A DNA stretch of 64,000 nucleotides from Circinella umbellata (GCA_025093555.1 JAIWNF010000016.1:558001-622000), one strand, 5' to 3'. Shown: positions 25,686 to 37,688, numbered from the stretch's first letter. A program made the numbers and translations. Notes: generated by a model from the sequence alone, not told the origin.

Positions 25686-28600
25686 TCATTTCATAACAAT
25701 ATCTTCTTGTTCTTCTTCTTCTTCTTTTCGTTTTCGTTTTTGTTGTTGTAATGTGGGTAACAATGATATTTTTGATAAAGTAGAAGGTGGTGGAGGACCC
25801 ATATATTGATTTGTTAAAAAATCAAATGTAGGTGTTTTTTGAATACCTTCATAAATATGTACAGGTACTAATAATTTCTCTAAAGTCGTTTGACCTTCTT
25901 CTTCTTCTTCTTCCTTCTTTTTTTTCATTTCTTGTTGTTGTTTTCTTTTTTGTTGTTCATAATAAACATTTAAACCTGATCCAAGTAATTTTTTTAAAAA
26001 TAATTTAACAAGCGTTGAAAATAAATGACCTGTTACTAATCTTTGATCCATGGCTTCCATTATATCAAAATCACGTGTAGGTCCACGTAATGTACCATCT
26101 CGTTCTTGTATTATATCATTAGCAATAATACTTTTAAGTCTCAATTCAGATATAACAGACCAAATCCAATCTAAACATGATTCATCAATAAGTGTGGAAG
26201 GTTCTTCTTTTTGAATTTGTTCACGTATAGTTTTTAAAAGTGATTTTCCTATTAATGTCGTTCGTTTATTTTCTTCTGTTATCGTTGTTGTTGCTAGTGT
26301 TTTAGGTAGTGTTTGATGAGATGCTCCAATATCTACATCTACATCCATATCATCATCATCATCTAGAAGATAATAATAATAATAATAATAAATGAATGAA
26401 TTGTTCATGGGATATATATATATTTATATATGTACCTGTAATAGTATCCCATCCAGTAGGTAATTGATCCAATAATGTATTTACACTTGTTACACTATTT
26501 AATGCTCTTTTCCTTGAATTCCATTGACTCGGTCGTTGTCGACAATGGGCCTCTTCTGTACTACTACTATTTATTTTATGATTTCGATAACAACCACAAA
26601 ATTTACAATAACCAAAACCGACTGTATCTTGTTCATCTTCTTCTTCTCGTGTATGTCCTCGTGTTTGTTCATTATATTTTTCATCTTCCATCATTGTTTT
26701 ATTCGTGATTAAATCAGATTTCAAAGGTGTAAATCCATTTTCTCGACACCATACAATAACATCTTTTGTAGATAAGGCAGCACCTGCTGAACGTAATACA
26801 GGATCCATCGTATCAAATGAACATTGTTGTACTTTAATACGTAATAAATGAGCTCGATGCCATTCTAATGCTTTTCGACGCCCAATGGTCCATCGAAAAT
26901 AGTGTTTTGGACCTGTAGCACATGTATAAGGTAATACAGATCCACTTTGAGAAGCTAAAAAGAAAAAAAAAATTGTGTTAGACTTTTTTTAGATTCAATA
27001 TATTTTTGTATGTATATATACTTTACCTGGACGAATGATAGGTAATCGACGTATACTATCTTTAAGAATACCATGAAGTAAACTCATTTTTTGTTTGGAT
27101 GCTAAAGTTATATATATATACATGTATAGAATTAGAACCTTTTTTTTTTATCCTTTAGAAAATTGAAATGATTTTTTTTTACCTATAGCAATAGCTTTTT
27201 GTTTATCTTGTTCAGATAAAAATTCATCAGGAGATGTCAAAGTAGGTTTTTGTATTGGTTTTGTTGATATATCATTAAAATCTGTATTTCTATCCAATTC
27301 AATTTCTACAATACGTTCTCCACCCAACATTTGACGACCTGAATGTGTATAATCAAGCTTAATTATAAAAAAAAAACCAAATGTTTATTTCATTAGTATA
27401 AATATATAAATATCTATCTCTCGGGTGTATATCTTACCTTTACTTGATGTAAAAGATCAATACTTTTATTTCTTTTTTTATCCACAAAAAATAATTGTAC
27501 TCTTATAGGAAATTCACCCCAAGCAAGTCGAGTTAGTCGAAAAGGGGGTTCAGTCACATCCACTATATCATGTGGTTTATAACTAGGATGTAAATGAAAT
27601 CTTACACCTGTAATAAATTTAGATAATCCTTCATTTTCTTCTTCTTTTTGTTGGATCGTTGTTTGAGGTGGTTCAACAATATAAACCATCCATTTATGTG
27701 TAAATTTATTTAATGTTGGATCTCGTTTTTCAGGTAATATAAATTTACTCACATTGCCAATCACTACTTGTCGTTTAATATAAAATCTTGATCCAATATC
27801 ATTATTATTTGTTGTTGTTGTTGTTAATGGAGGAGGTGTTGAGGAGATATGAGTTGCTGCACATAATTCCATTGTTGGTTTTCTTGTTGATTCTTTTATT
27901 TCTTTATTATTTGATATGGTTAATGTAGATGATGATGATGTGTCTTCCTGTTTTATAATAGTATCGGGTATAGATTTAGATCCTTCTGTTAGATGTGTTG
28001 TAGATGATGATGGTGGAGGTGCAGGTGGTGTTGAATGATTGTTTTTTTCTTGTTGTGTTGATTCTAGATCCACATCTTCTTCAAATACTTTAATCGATGG
28101 CTATATAATAATAATAATAATAAGAGATCAATCATTTATCTATCCTAGTTTGTTTTTTTTTCCTTCATAAATGCTACTTACCCGTTCTTTCTTTTTTTGT
28201 CTATAATGAAATGATATATCAATAAGTAAATCTTTTTTTTTTTTTTTTGTTTCGTAAACTATAAAATAAAAAAAATAAACTTACTTGATAGGCGGTATAG
28301 GCATTGTAATAGGACGTGAACGACAAGGATCATCCATAGGTACTTGAGATTCATCTACAGGTGTACCACATTGTATCATTGTTTGTTCATAAGGACCAAA
28401 TTCTAATTTATGTGATAGTCTACAATGATTTAAAAATCCTTGTCTATTTGCAAAATCATCTCGTTTACATACAGGACATGATAATCTAGAAAAACAAAAG
28501 AGATAATTTTGATAAGTAGACTTCTTTTTATATATAGAGTAAAAATAAAATGCCTTTTTTTTACCGAACATAAACACCATCAGCACGTCTTCCATAAAGT

Positions 28601-29081
28601 CCTTGATTACGTTGAGAATGAGAACCTGATCTATTATTATAATAATAGTAAGATTGTTGTTGTGGTAGTTGTGGTTGACCATTGGATAAATTGGATTGAT
28701 AAAGTGCATTGGCTAATGTTGCTACTGCCGCTGATCGTCGTGTGTAATGAGTGGATTCACCTGCTAAAGATTCTATACGTTGTAATTCAAAAGTATTAAT
28801 TAATTAAGAGTTGTTATAAATGACAGAAGTTTAAGGATTACCATTTTCAATAGCTGCTTGTAAATCACGTAAAGTATGTTGAGCCTTATTAATTTCTTTT
28901 CGAATAATATCTCTTTCACGATATTTTAAATAAATTTCCAAATCAAATTGATGATCTATAATATCCAAGATTTTTTTTTTCGTGGCATCGTCTACAAAAT
29001 TGAAAAAGAGTCAATAATAAATAATTAATATACTATTTCCTTTCATAGGTTACCTTGTGGTATATTATTAATGGAACGCAT
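25686..29081 (-). CDS. YEATS-domain protein with N-terminal zinc finger (YEATS2-like)
   Basis: Ten exons: 29081-29054, 28991-28842, 28772-28565, 28485-28285, 28200-28182, 28100-27438, 27357-27183, 27101-27027, 26954-26436 and 26362-25686. They join in frame to about 904 residues. A coiled helix comes first (about 12-60). A Cys/His zinc finger at about 132-160 follows (CPVCKRDD...FLNHCRLSH). The YEATS domain spans about 308-445, with WGEFPI as the acyl-lysine sandwich region and the end split over an intron (LLHQVK then LDYTHSG). A Trp/Arg-rich helix (YFRWTIGRRKALEWHRAHL) and a C-terminal helical, acidic Lys/Glu-rich region complete it. This order resembles metazoan YEATS2, a subunit of the ATAC acetyltransferase complex, more than yeast Yaf9, Taf14 or Sas5. 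A chromatin-reader role is therefore inferred. The fifth exon is only 19 nt. Confidence 0.85.
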
Positions 29082-29135
29082 TGAGAAATAAAAAAAAAGT
29101 AGACTAAAAGAGCATTAAAAATTCAATGTACGTTA

Positions 29136-29175
29136 GTGTGTGTGTGTGTGTGTGTATTTTTTTTTTTTTTTTTTT
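29136..29175. repeat. (GT)n microsatellite followed by a T-run
   Basis: Ten GT units at 29136-29155 followed by about 19 T residues. The repeat lies in the ~410-bp interval between the divergent YEATS gene and the small orphan at 29491. Similar GT runs occur at 39949-39967 (first intron of calcineurin B) and 48071-48092 (3' flank of the uL4m gene). Confidence 0.9.
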
Positions 29176-29490
29176 CGGGACAACATCGGTATTGTTTCCG
29201 TTTTTAATATTTTATTGTTAAGTTTCCGACGCCCCCTTCCCCCAAACCAAACAACTCATCTAAACTCACTTATCAAAATTGAAAAATTGTTTCATCAAAA
29301 TATTGAATAGGATGGATTAACTATTTACAATCAAAAAAAGATGAAGGAAGCATCCCCCTCTTCACATCATATAAATAAAAAAGAATAGATTTTGTTTTCT
29401 TCTTTTACTTACTTCTTTCTTTCCCTTTCCCTTTCTTTTTTTTTTTTTTTTGTTTTCAACTCCCCTTCAATTCTCATTGATTTCTATCCA

Positions 29491-29850
29491 ATGTATCAAG
29501 AAGATATTCATCCTAGATTTCAAGATACTAAAATCAAAAAAGATCATTTGACTACTACTACTGGTACTACAACAACAACATCTAATTCTTCATCATCATC
29601 CTCTACTCCAAGTCTATGTCATTCTACTTCTTCTTTACTTGTTCGACCTTCACTTAAAGATATTAGAAATACAAGTTCAAGTCATTTTCTTCATCCTATC
29701 AATACAACAACAGTAACAACAACAACAACAACAACCATATCATCCTCATCCTCATCCATAGCATTTCAACGTTATTCTGATTTTTGTGATGATTGTGGTA
29801 TAGATGTATTTCGATTTTGTCATGAGCATTGGTGTAAAAACTTTCAATAA
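29491..29850 (+). CDS. Small Ser/Thr-rich protein with C-terminal Cys cluster
   Basis: A single open frame of 119 residues starting at MYQEDIHPRF. An upstream in-frame Met at 29392 would add only a hydrophobic, poly-Phe stretch translated from a T-rich leader, so I prefer the Met at 29491. The middle is dominated by Thr and Ser runs. The last 28 residues are different in character: FCDDCGIDVFRFCHEHWCKN has four Cys and two His within 20 residues and could bind zinc. I do not recognise a family. It is divergent from the YEATS gene, about 410 bp away, and could share its promoter. Ser/Thr runs also arise by chance from simple repeats, so expression needs evidence. Confidence 0.45.
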   Translation: MYQEDIHPRFQDTKIKKDHLTTTTGTTTTTSNSSSSSSTPSLCHSTSSLLVRPSLKDIRNTSSSHFLHPINTTTVTTTTTTTISSSSSSIAFQRYSDFCDDCGIDVFRFCHEHWCKNFQ

Positions 29851-30135
29851 TATTATAATCCCTCCACTTTGATTCTAAAGAAGAAGAAGAAGGAGGAGGG
29901 AGGGAGAGGAGAGGCTTGTTTTTTTTTTTTACATCTTTAGATACGTATTCATTCTCTCTTTTCCTTTTTTCCTTATTTTCCACGCATATATACACTCCCT
30001 TCTTTGTTCCTTTTCCCCTTTTGAGGGTTACGCCGTAATTTTTTTTAAAGAACTTTATATTATATGATGCATAGACTCATAAACTCATATTCACACATGA
30101 ACACATTATAACATACAATTAAACACTGCAACCTT

Positions 30136-30167
<32 letters not shown>

Positions 30168-30452
30168 TTTATATATCTTTTTTGTTATATATATATATGC
30201 ATCATTTCATCTAAATATTCATGCATAATAATAAAATCATGCCACCATCCCCCCCCTTTCCCCCTTTTTATTATAACCATTCTTATTTTATTATTACTAT
30301 TATTATTATTTCTTTTATAAATAAAACAATATTAAACATACACATAAACGAAATAAAAAACGAAATATATATATATATATATAAATAGAGAGAGAGAGAG
30401 AGAGATAAAGAAAAAAAATGGAAGGGAGAGAGAGAAAGAAACCTTCCCCACT
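29851..30452. other. Convergent 3' flanks
   Basis: Low-complexity spacer between the small plus-strand gene and the end of the large minus-strand fusion gene. It has ATT/TTA repeats (30140-30170, 30285-30310), an AT run at 30366-30382 and a GA run at 30386-30404. I see no gene. Confidence 0.6.
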
Positions 30453-33400
30453 TTAATGTCTTAAATTATAAGCTTCAGAAACTCTTCTTGTGGATTTTAA
30501 AGTGGATCGATCAACACTACTAGACACATGATTGCTTGTACGTAAAGCATATACTAATTGAACTAATTTTTCTTCATTTTCTGGTAATTCTACATTACGT
30601 TTTTTAGCAAACCCTGTCCTACTTGCTTGTAGAATACCTTTGATTTGTTTTAAACATTTTTGAAAAACTTGCTTATTTTGAAAAGTTTCTCTTTGTGTCA
30701 TAGCACCTAACCGATAGGTATCGATTTGTTGACATAGATCCGCCATATTGGAATTGGCTCGATTCATTTGAATTTGTGCCATTAATGCTTTCTATTAATA
30801 TGAGTGATTATTAGTATAACGGGAGAGATATTAGAAAGAGAGAGAAAAAAATAACAACAACAACAACAACAGCTTTTACCATCATTCCTTCAGGATCCAC
30901 AGGGGATATTTCAGTTTGACTATCTACTTCATTACTTTGTCCAGAAAGTTGAATTAATGTTTCTGTAGTTGGAATACCAAGTTCATGTAATAAGATTTGT
31001 GCATCAGGTGAAAGTTTTTCTTTGGATTGTATTTCTGTTAAAAATCCTAATGTCATAAATACATCAGCAGCGGTTCGACTGGATTCGGTTGATAAGACTT
31101 CACGATAAATGGTACGTCGACCCGTAATTAAATGAGTAGCAATCCATTGAGCCAAAAGAGGTACAATACTACGTGGTAACATGGGGACAACATCTAAGGC
31201 AGAAAGAGAACACGATGTAATCCAATATGTATCGATAGTGGGGTATAATAAAGATGCCAAAAAGATCAATTGTTCATATCGTACAGGATTACTTTCCATA
31301 TTGGCCATCAGTTGTAAATAACATGTACTATTTTCACTTGTTTTAGTACGTCGAATTACTTTACGAACTTCATACATATTGAGTATGATATTAAATTGCT
31401 AAATTTGTTTTATATAAAGTTAAATGACTGTTTCTTTCTTTACTTCCATGATGTTATTCTTATTCTTATTTCTTACCTGATCAATATCCCACGATAAAAC
31501 AAATTCACGTTCTAACATTTGTACTAAAAATCTGAAACGATCCATAAATTCATCTTCAATTACTTTTTCTTCAGTAAATGAAAGATAAACAACTGCAAAG
31601 AATGCATCTAATAAGAAAACATCAATAGCCTATAAACAATGGTATAAACAAGGATAAGTATACATACATATATATATATATATAGGATTCAGATAGATAC
31701 AAACCTGGTTGGCATAATATGAAAGTGTCATCACATTATCAGCATGATCATTGACTCGAATATTTGTATCGTCTGTAATATTATTTCCTTCAATAATAAT
31801 ATTTTTGGTTTCATCCAATAAACGGAAAGCATATAATACAACAGCATCGATATCTTCACCCTCTGAAAAAAAAACAGATTACTTTTTTTAATTTCCTTTT
31901 TTCTTTATAATAAATAAACATAGGAGAGGTGTTTTTACCTTGCCAATCAATTTGAAATTCTCTCATAATTACTTCAGCTCGAAGCCATTCTGCCATATCC
32001 TTCATTTTACCTATAGAAACAAAAGATTGTGTTACTATTAATACTACTATACCATAAACCATACAACAAATTATTTCTACTTACCAAAACAAACACCACC
32101 TGTAGCACGACCGTAAAGAATTATACTTGCTACAAGGGATACAGGTGATACAATTAATGCTTTACGTTGACTTGACTGAATTTCTTTGGTAATTTTTTTT
32201 ACAAGTATAGATTCTTCTGTTGGATCATTCACTGAACCACTATATTATCATTATTATTATTAGTATTAGTATATTATGAGATACATGTTTTATCATTATT
32301 ATTTCTCCCTTTTTTTTTCTCTGTTCTCAAAATATATACCTGCTTGATCGTTGTAATTGTTCAGCTGCATCTTGTACACTTACAAGAGGTCCAATACCCA
32401 TTAAAACACGACCAAATTTACGTTGAGTATCAGAACCATCTAAAAGTCGATTTCTTTTATCTTTTGCTTCACTAGGTCTCATGACATTTTGTATTTGTGA
32501 TGATGCCGGTGTAGGCATGCTATTGGATCTTTGTTGCTGTGGAGATTGTTGTTGTTGTTGCTGTTGCTGTTTTGTTTGTGGTTGATCCAATAATTGATCC
32601 AATAAAATAGGTAATTCAGGCATATTTTCATAAGTAATATTAATAGGAACAATAAATACATCTTTATGTACTTTACGTAACCCATTATTTGAAAGAATGG
32701 TACTATCCACACTCATTGTTGGACTTCCAATAGAACTAGGTGTATCAGGAGATGCAGGTGGACTATTTCCATTGGCACCATTAGGGTTGTTGTTATTGTT
32801 ATTATTGCTATTACTTTCAAGACTTGCCACACGAGAAACAGCAGGTGAACGTGTTTGATTGGAGTGTAAAGTAGATTCAACTACCATATCAATAAGTCCA
32901 TCATCAAAAGGTTCTTGATATTTTCCTGTTCGACTACGTGCTCTATCCATACAAATGGAAAGAGCGCCATGTTCACGTAATAAAACTTGAGTATAAGCTG
33001 CCATGACCGCAGAATTGAGAGGAGATCGTTTATGTTTATCACGTTTTATATAATAAGCACCTGCAAGACGATAAATATCTGAAATAGGCCCAAGACTGGA
33101 AAGAGCTATTTATATATATAATTTTAGTCTCATTGTGATTTTTAAAATTATGATTGTTTTGATTTTTGTTACCTTCATCACAAGCAAACGCAGGTACAGG
33201 AAGATGATATCGAATAGCAATATACCATACTAAAAGAGGATCAAGAATACTTTTGGCAACGGGAACATAAACAACACGTTTTCCAAGAGTAGCATGTTGA
33301 ATCTAATATATGAAAAAATAATTTCTTTTCTTAATAAATAGAATGGATATCGTAACTCTCCTTCAATAAAATGTTTTTTTTTTCCACTTACACGACGAAT

Positions 33401-36400
33401 ACTTTCTTCTTGAATTCGAACATTATCAAACATATCATCAAAAAGATTTTTTAAAAAATAACTTGCAAACCAAACAAATTGAAGTTGTGTTCTTTCACTC
33501 ATACGAACCAAAATTTTCTAAAACAATTAAATAAGTAAAGGAGAAGAGGAAATTAATCATTTGTTCTTTTACTATCTTAATAATCATTATTACTTACGAT
33601 AGCTTCATTAGCAGCGGTTTGTTTTTGGACACCAGCATTCAATGTAATCTAAAAAAAAAAGTTATTATTATAAAATAAAATAAAATAAAATAAAAACCTT
33701 TTTTTTTTTACTTTACCTGACTAATAGCTTGATTGACACGTTTATCATTTAAAACAACAATTTTAACTCGGTCATCATTATTTCCTACTTTTTTACGCCA
33801 TTTACCCAACATCATTCGATTTTCTTTATCTGAACTAAATATAGCACCATCTTGAGACCAATCATCCAAACTATCATCCATATCACCTAACCAACGTTCA
33901 TCATCTTCTTGCGTTCTTGAATAATGATTACTTCCCAATGTCATTTTCACTTGTTCCACCATACGTTGAATACGTCTTGTGATTTGATCAGGACTAAATA
34001 CAACACTGGTAGCAGGTCGATCAATTAATCGTACACTGTCATTTCCTTGTACAAAATCATAACTTTGTAAAGCACAACGCCAACCTGATAAAGGAGCAGG
34101 TAATCTCAAATCAGATTCCATATGAATAAAATAATGAATACCATAACTGGCATTCATGAAATAATTCACCCAATAATTAAAATCAGCATCTTCAGGAACA
34201 ATTTGATACGGATCTAATTCCGTCGCATTGGATTGTTGTAAATGACGTCGTAATCCCATACCATTCATATCCATTGTGGTTGTGGTTGTGGTGGGTTTAT
34301 AAAATGATTTCATGGTCCATGATAATTTGGTAGCTTTATCAATTTGTCGACTTAACCGTTGTCCTGATTGTCGTTTACGTGCTCGATCCGTGGATGAAGT
34401 AGGTGTGATAACAGATGGAATAGGTACAGTTCCATTATTAGCATTATTATTATTACCCATATAAGAGCGAATTGAATTCATGACCGTCCGTGCTCGATTT
34501 AATCCACCATTCATATTATTATTTGTAAAATAATTTTGTGCAGGTGTCAGATTGATTTTGGTCGCTTTGGTCCAATATTGACGAATAGGTTCATAAGCAA
34601 TTCGCCATGGTAAACATCGAAGATTTGCTGTAGTAATATGATACATGTAAGGAAACGTATTTCCCATAGGTCCTTCAATACTAGGTTGTAAAGCAACAGT
34701 TGTAGCTTTTGATGAGGATTGACTTCCCATCGATAAACGACCTGTATCTCTTCTTCCACCTATTCCTGCTGTAAAGGATGATCCAGAATCTCTTATAGAT
34801 GAAGGTGTTGTTGTTGCTGTTGTAGGTGTAGTAGGAGAAGAGGATATAATGGATGAAGGGGTAGGTGTACTATTCCGTTGATCATTAAATGCATCGATAT
34901 TTGTGATGGGTGAATTGAAATCATTGGATGAAGAAGGAGGTATAATACTTGCAGCACATCCAAGAATCATTCGAACAGCAAAATCAACAGGAACAATATC
35001 AGCATTCGCGTTACCATTAGCTGATTGAATTACTTTGACACCACGTCCAGTAAGTAATAATGTACCATTTGCACCATTTACACCATCAGCCTAATAATGA
35101 TAATAAAAAGTAAAAAAAAATTGTATAAGCAAAGGTGGATGAAAAAAAAGAAGGAAAAAAGAAATATATCTTTTACCCATCCAACTAAAGGTTCAATGGC
35201 ACTTGGACCAATAGGACTTGATCTCATAATGGCAATAGGATATTGATATCCTCCATTGTTACGTTTTCTTTCAATCTCACTTATAATTAAATGTTCAATT
35301 AAACATTTTGAAAATAAATAGGTATCAGGATAAAATTGTTTATATTCTTCAAATAAAGTAGGTAAATCTATATACATATTATATTAAAAAAATTAGTTTT
35401 TAGTTTTAAAAAAAAAGAAACTCTTCTTTCTATATATTACCTTCAAAAGTAGATGATAAAATAGTGGATAAGATAGTATGAGGTGAATCTTCAGATGGAA
35501 TAGGTAATAAATGATCTTCATACACTAGTCCAGATGTCATTTGTAAAGGTGACATATGAATAAATCCAGCAAGTGTCATACATTCATTTGCTAATTCAAT
35601 AAGATTCAATGTTCCCACAACATTTACCTATTTTATTGTTTTATATATAAATATCTCCTTCTTCTTCTTTAAACCAATGAAAACCTTTATAGATATTACC
35701 TTAATAGCCATATCAAGACGTTCATTTCCATCCACAGTAGCACCACAATGTAAAACAATATTGGTATATTTAACTAAAGTTTTACGATCTTCTTCTGAAA
35801 GACCTAATCCTGGCATTGCCAAATCACCTTCTATTGCATATACTTTATCTTTTATCATTCGATCAAATTTTGTTGGACCCATCGATCGACGTAATGCCAC
35901 GAATGCCTATTATGAATAATAATATTATTATCCATAATCCCTTTTTTTTTCAACACACTTCCCACTGTTCTTTCTTCTCTATCACTTTATTTTTTTTTTT
36001 AACCAGTAAAAAATAAATTGAGAAATGGCCTTTTTTTTTTTTACCTTATTTGTTAATATATCTTCTTTGATACGTTGAAATGCAGATCCTGGACGACGTT
36101 GTCCAGAGCGTAATAAAATAAAGATTTTAGCTACATCAAGTGAAAGTAATTTCCATAATAAAGCTTTTCCAACAAAACCCGTAGCCCCTGTCAGTAAAAC
36201 AGATTTATTATAATAAAATTCTCGAATATTGAAAACAGAAGATTCTTGTTCTTGTTGTTGTTGATCTTGAACACGATTTTCTTGTTCAATAGATGAATGG
36301 ATGGATTCCATTTTTTGTTTTTGGGATCGGGATGGTTGAGGTGTTGCTGGTTCTTGTTGTTGTTGTTGTTCTTCCTCTTCAGTCGATACTTGACTCGTTT

Positions 36401-36620
36401 GTTTTTCATTTTCATTATGAGGTGTTTCCGGGAAATCGTCCGGGGTTGTTGTTGTTGTTACTTCTTCAGTCATATCATCTCTATCCAATGCTTCCATACT
36501 TTTTACAACGTCAAAAACAGTAGGTGATGGAGGTGGAGAAGGTGTGATTGGACTTTTTAAACTCAAGTCTTGACTCTCAAGTTCCGGATTAGTTATAGAA
36601 ATAGTAGGAACTTCAGACAT
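30453..36620 (-). CDS. Fatty acyl-CoA reductase fused to GPAT/DHAPAT-type acyltransferase
   Basis: Fifteen exons: 36620-36045, 35906-35700, 35627-35441, 35367-35177, 35090-33717, 33648-33598, 33517-33392, 33302-33173, 33105-32340, 32239-32085, 32010-31939, 31862-31705, 31629-31477, 31398-30880 and 30791-30453. All join in frame to about 1667 residues. Residues 1-130 are disordered and Gln/Glu-rich. The NAD(P)-binding reductase domain has G145-A-T-G148-F-V-G151 and Y340-L-F-S-K344, both intact. A FAR_C-like region follows (about 500-830). Residues about 900-1270 resemble glycerol-3-phosphate/DHAP acyltransferases: LAGAYYIKRD as motif II, DRARSRTGK (1001-1009) at motif III, VPINITYE (about 1100) as motif IV, and SYYANQ. 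Motif I reads AKSILD (920-925), so the catalytic His is Ala. A similar fusion in Dictyostelium (FARAT) makes peroxisomal ether lipids. The C-terminus (NLRH) is not a PTS1 signal. Confidence 0.85.
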
Positions 36621-37301
36621 TTTTTTTTAATGATAATTATTTCATTAAAATAAAACAAAAAGAAGTTGGTTTTTTTTTTCTAAAATGTATATATTAAAAA
36701 ATGTTAAAAAAAAAAAAGGTACGAACAAAAAAAAAAAAAAAAAAAAAGACTCCACCTTTTTGTTACACCCCCTCCTTTTTTTTTTTTTTTTTGGTTCCAG
36801 TAAATACTGCGCCCTGATAAAGAGAGAGAAAGAATGAAAAGAGTGTGATACAATGAATGGTTGTTTTTGGTTTCCGATTTTTTTTTTTTTGTAGACTAGG
36901 TTAAATGGAGTTATTAAATTGGGTCACGTACAAAAAAAGTAAAAAAAGGGGGATTAATAGTAGGAGAGAGGGGGGAGGGTAAGAGATAACCAAATTATTA
37001 TAACTCTTTGGTTAATAAAAATGCATAAAGGCCCCCATGTATTCATTGTAATTCTTTCCATCAAAGAAATATATATAATAGAGAAGTGATTTCTCCCCCC
37101 TTTGCTTTGGTTCTATTTTAGGTGTTTTCAACTAACAGTTTATTCTTTATAGTAAAAAAAACTTTTACCTTTTTTAGTAAGAAAATAAAACTTTAAAAAA
37201 GAGTTTCTTTTTGTTCTATTGTTATTTGAAAAACGGATAACATTATTTATAATACTAGAAAGTTGGGGAGTTAAAACTGAGATGATGATTAGGGATCATA
37301 T
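36621..37301. other. Intergenic, upstream of the reductase/acyltransferase gene
   Basis: Homopolymer A and T runs of 10-25 bases at 36620-36800, typical promoter/5' UTR sequence here, followed by purine-rich DNA. I see no gene. Confidence 0.55.
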
Positions 37302-37688
37302 TTATTTTGTTGAATTAGAATATGATTTTCTTGTTGTTTCAAGGTACATTTGTGAAGAAAACCAATAAGAAGAAAACATTTGATTTACAACAGCAAGGTC
37401 ACTATTTTCTTTATTTACTTCCTAAAAAAAACCAAGGAAATCGTCAATAAAATAGTTTAATTCTATACCATTCTCTTTTTTTACCTCTACTCGTTCATTT
37501 AAATTCTCAACTGCAGCACCTAATCTTGACTTTTTTTTAAAGAAGAATATATATATATAGATATAGGTATTAATTAGAACAATTCAAAAATAGATTAGAA
37601 AAAAGAAAAAGAATTTTTTTTTACATACTACATTATGAACAATTCTTTCAAGTAAAGCATTTTGTGCTTGTTCATATGGATTCTCCAT
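37302..37688 (-). CDS. DAD4: DASH complex subunit Dad4
   Basis: Three short exons, 37688-37629, 37529-37485 and 37421-37302, join in phase 0 to 74 residues. The start MENPYEQAQNALLERIVHNV is the hallmark of Dad4 (yeast protein begins MENPHEQVQ and has 72 residues). Exon 2 continues SRLGAAVENLNERVE and exon 3 EVNKENSDLAVVNQMFSSYW. Dad4 is one of ten subunits of the DASH/Dam1 ring that couples kinetochores to spindle microtubules. The gene has no open frame of 60 codons and is easily missed by automated ORF calling. Another donor four bases further on (after TAT) is possible for exon 1 but would break phase. The protein is predicted to be a helical coiled coil. Confidence 0.9.
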
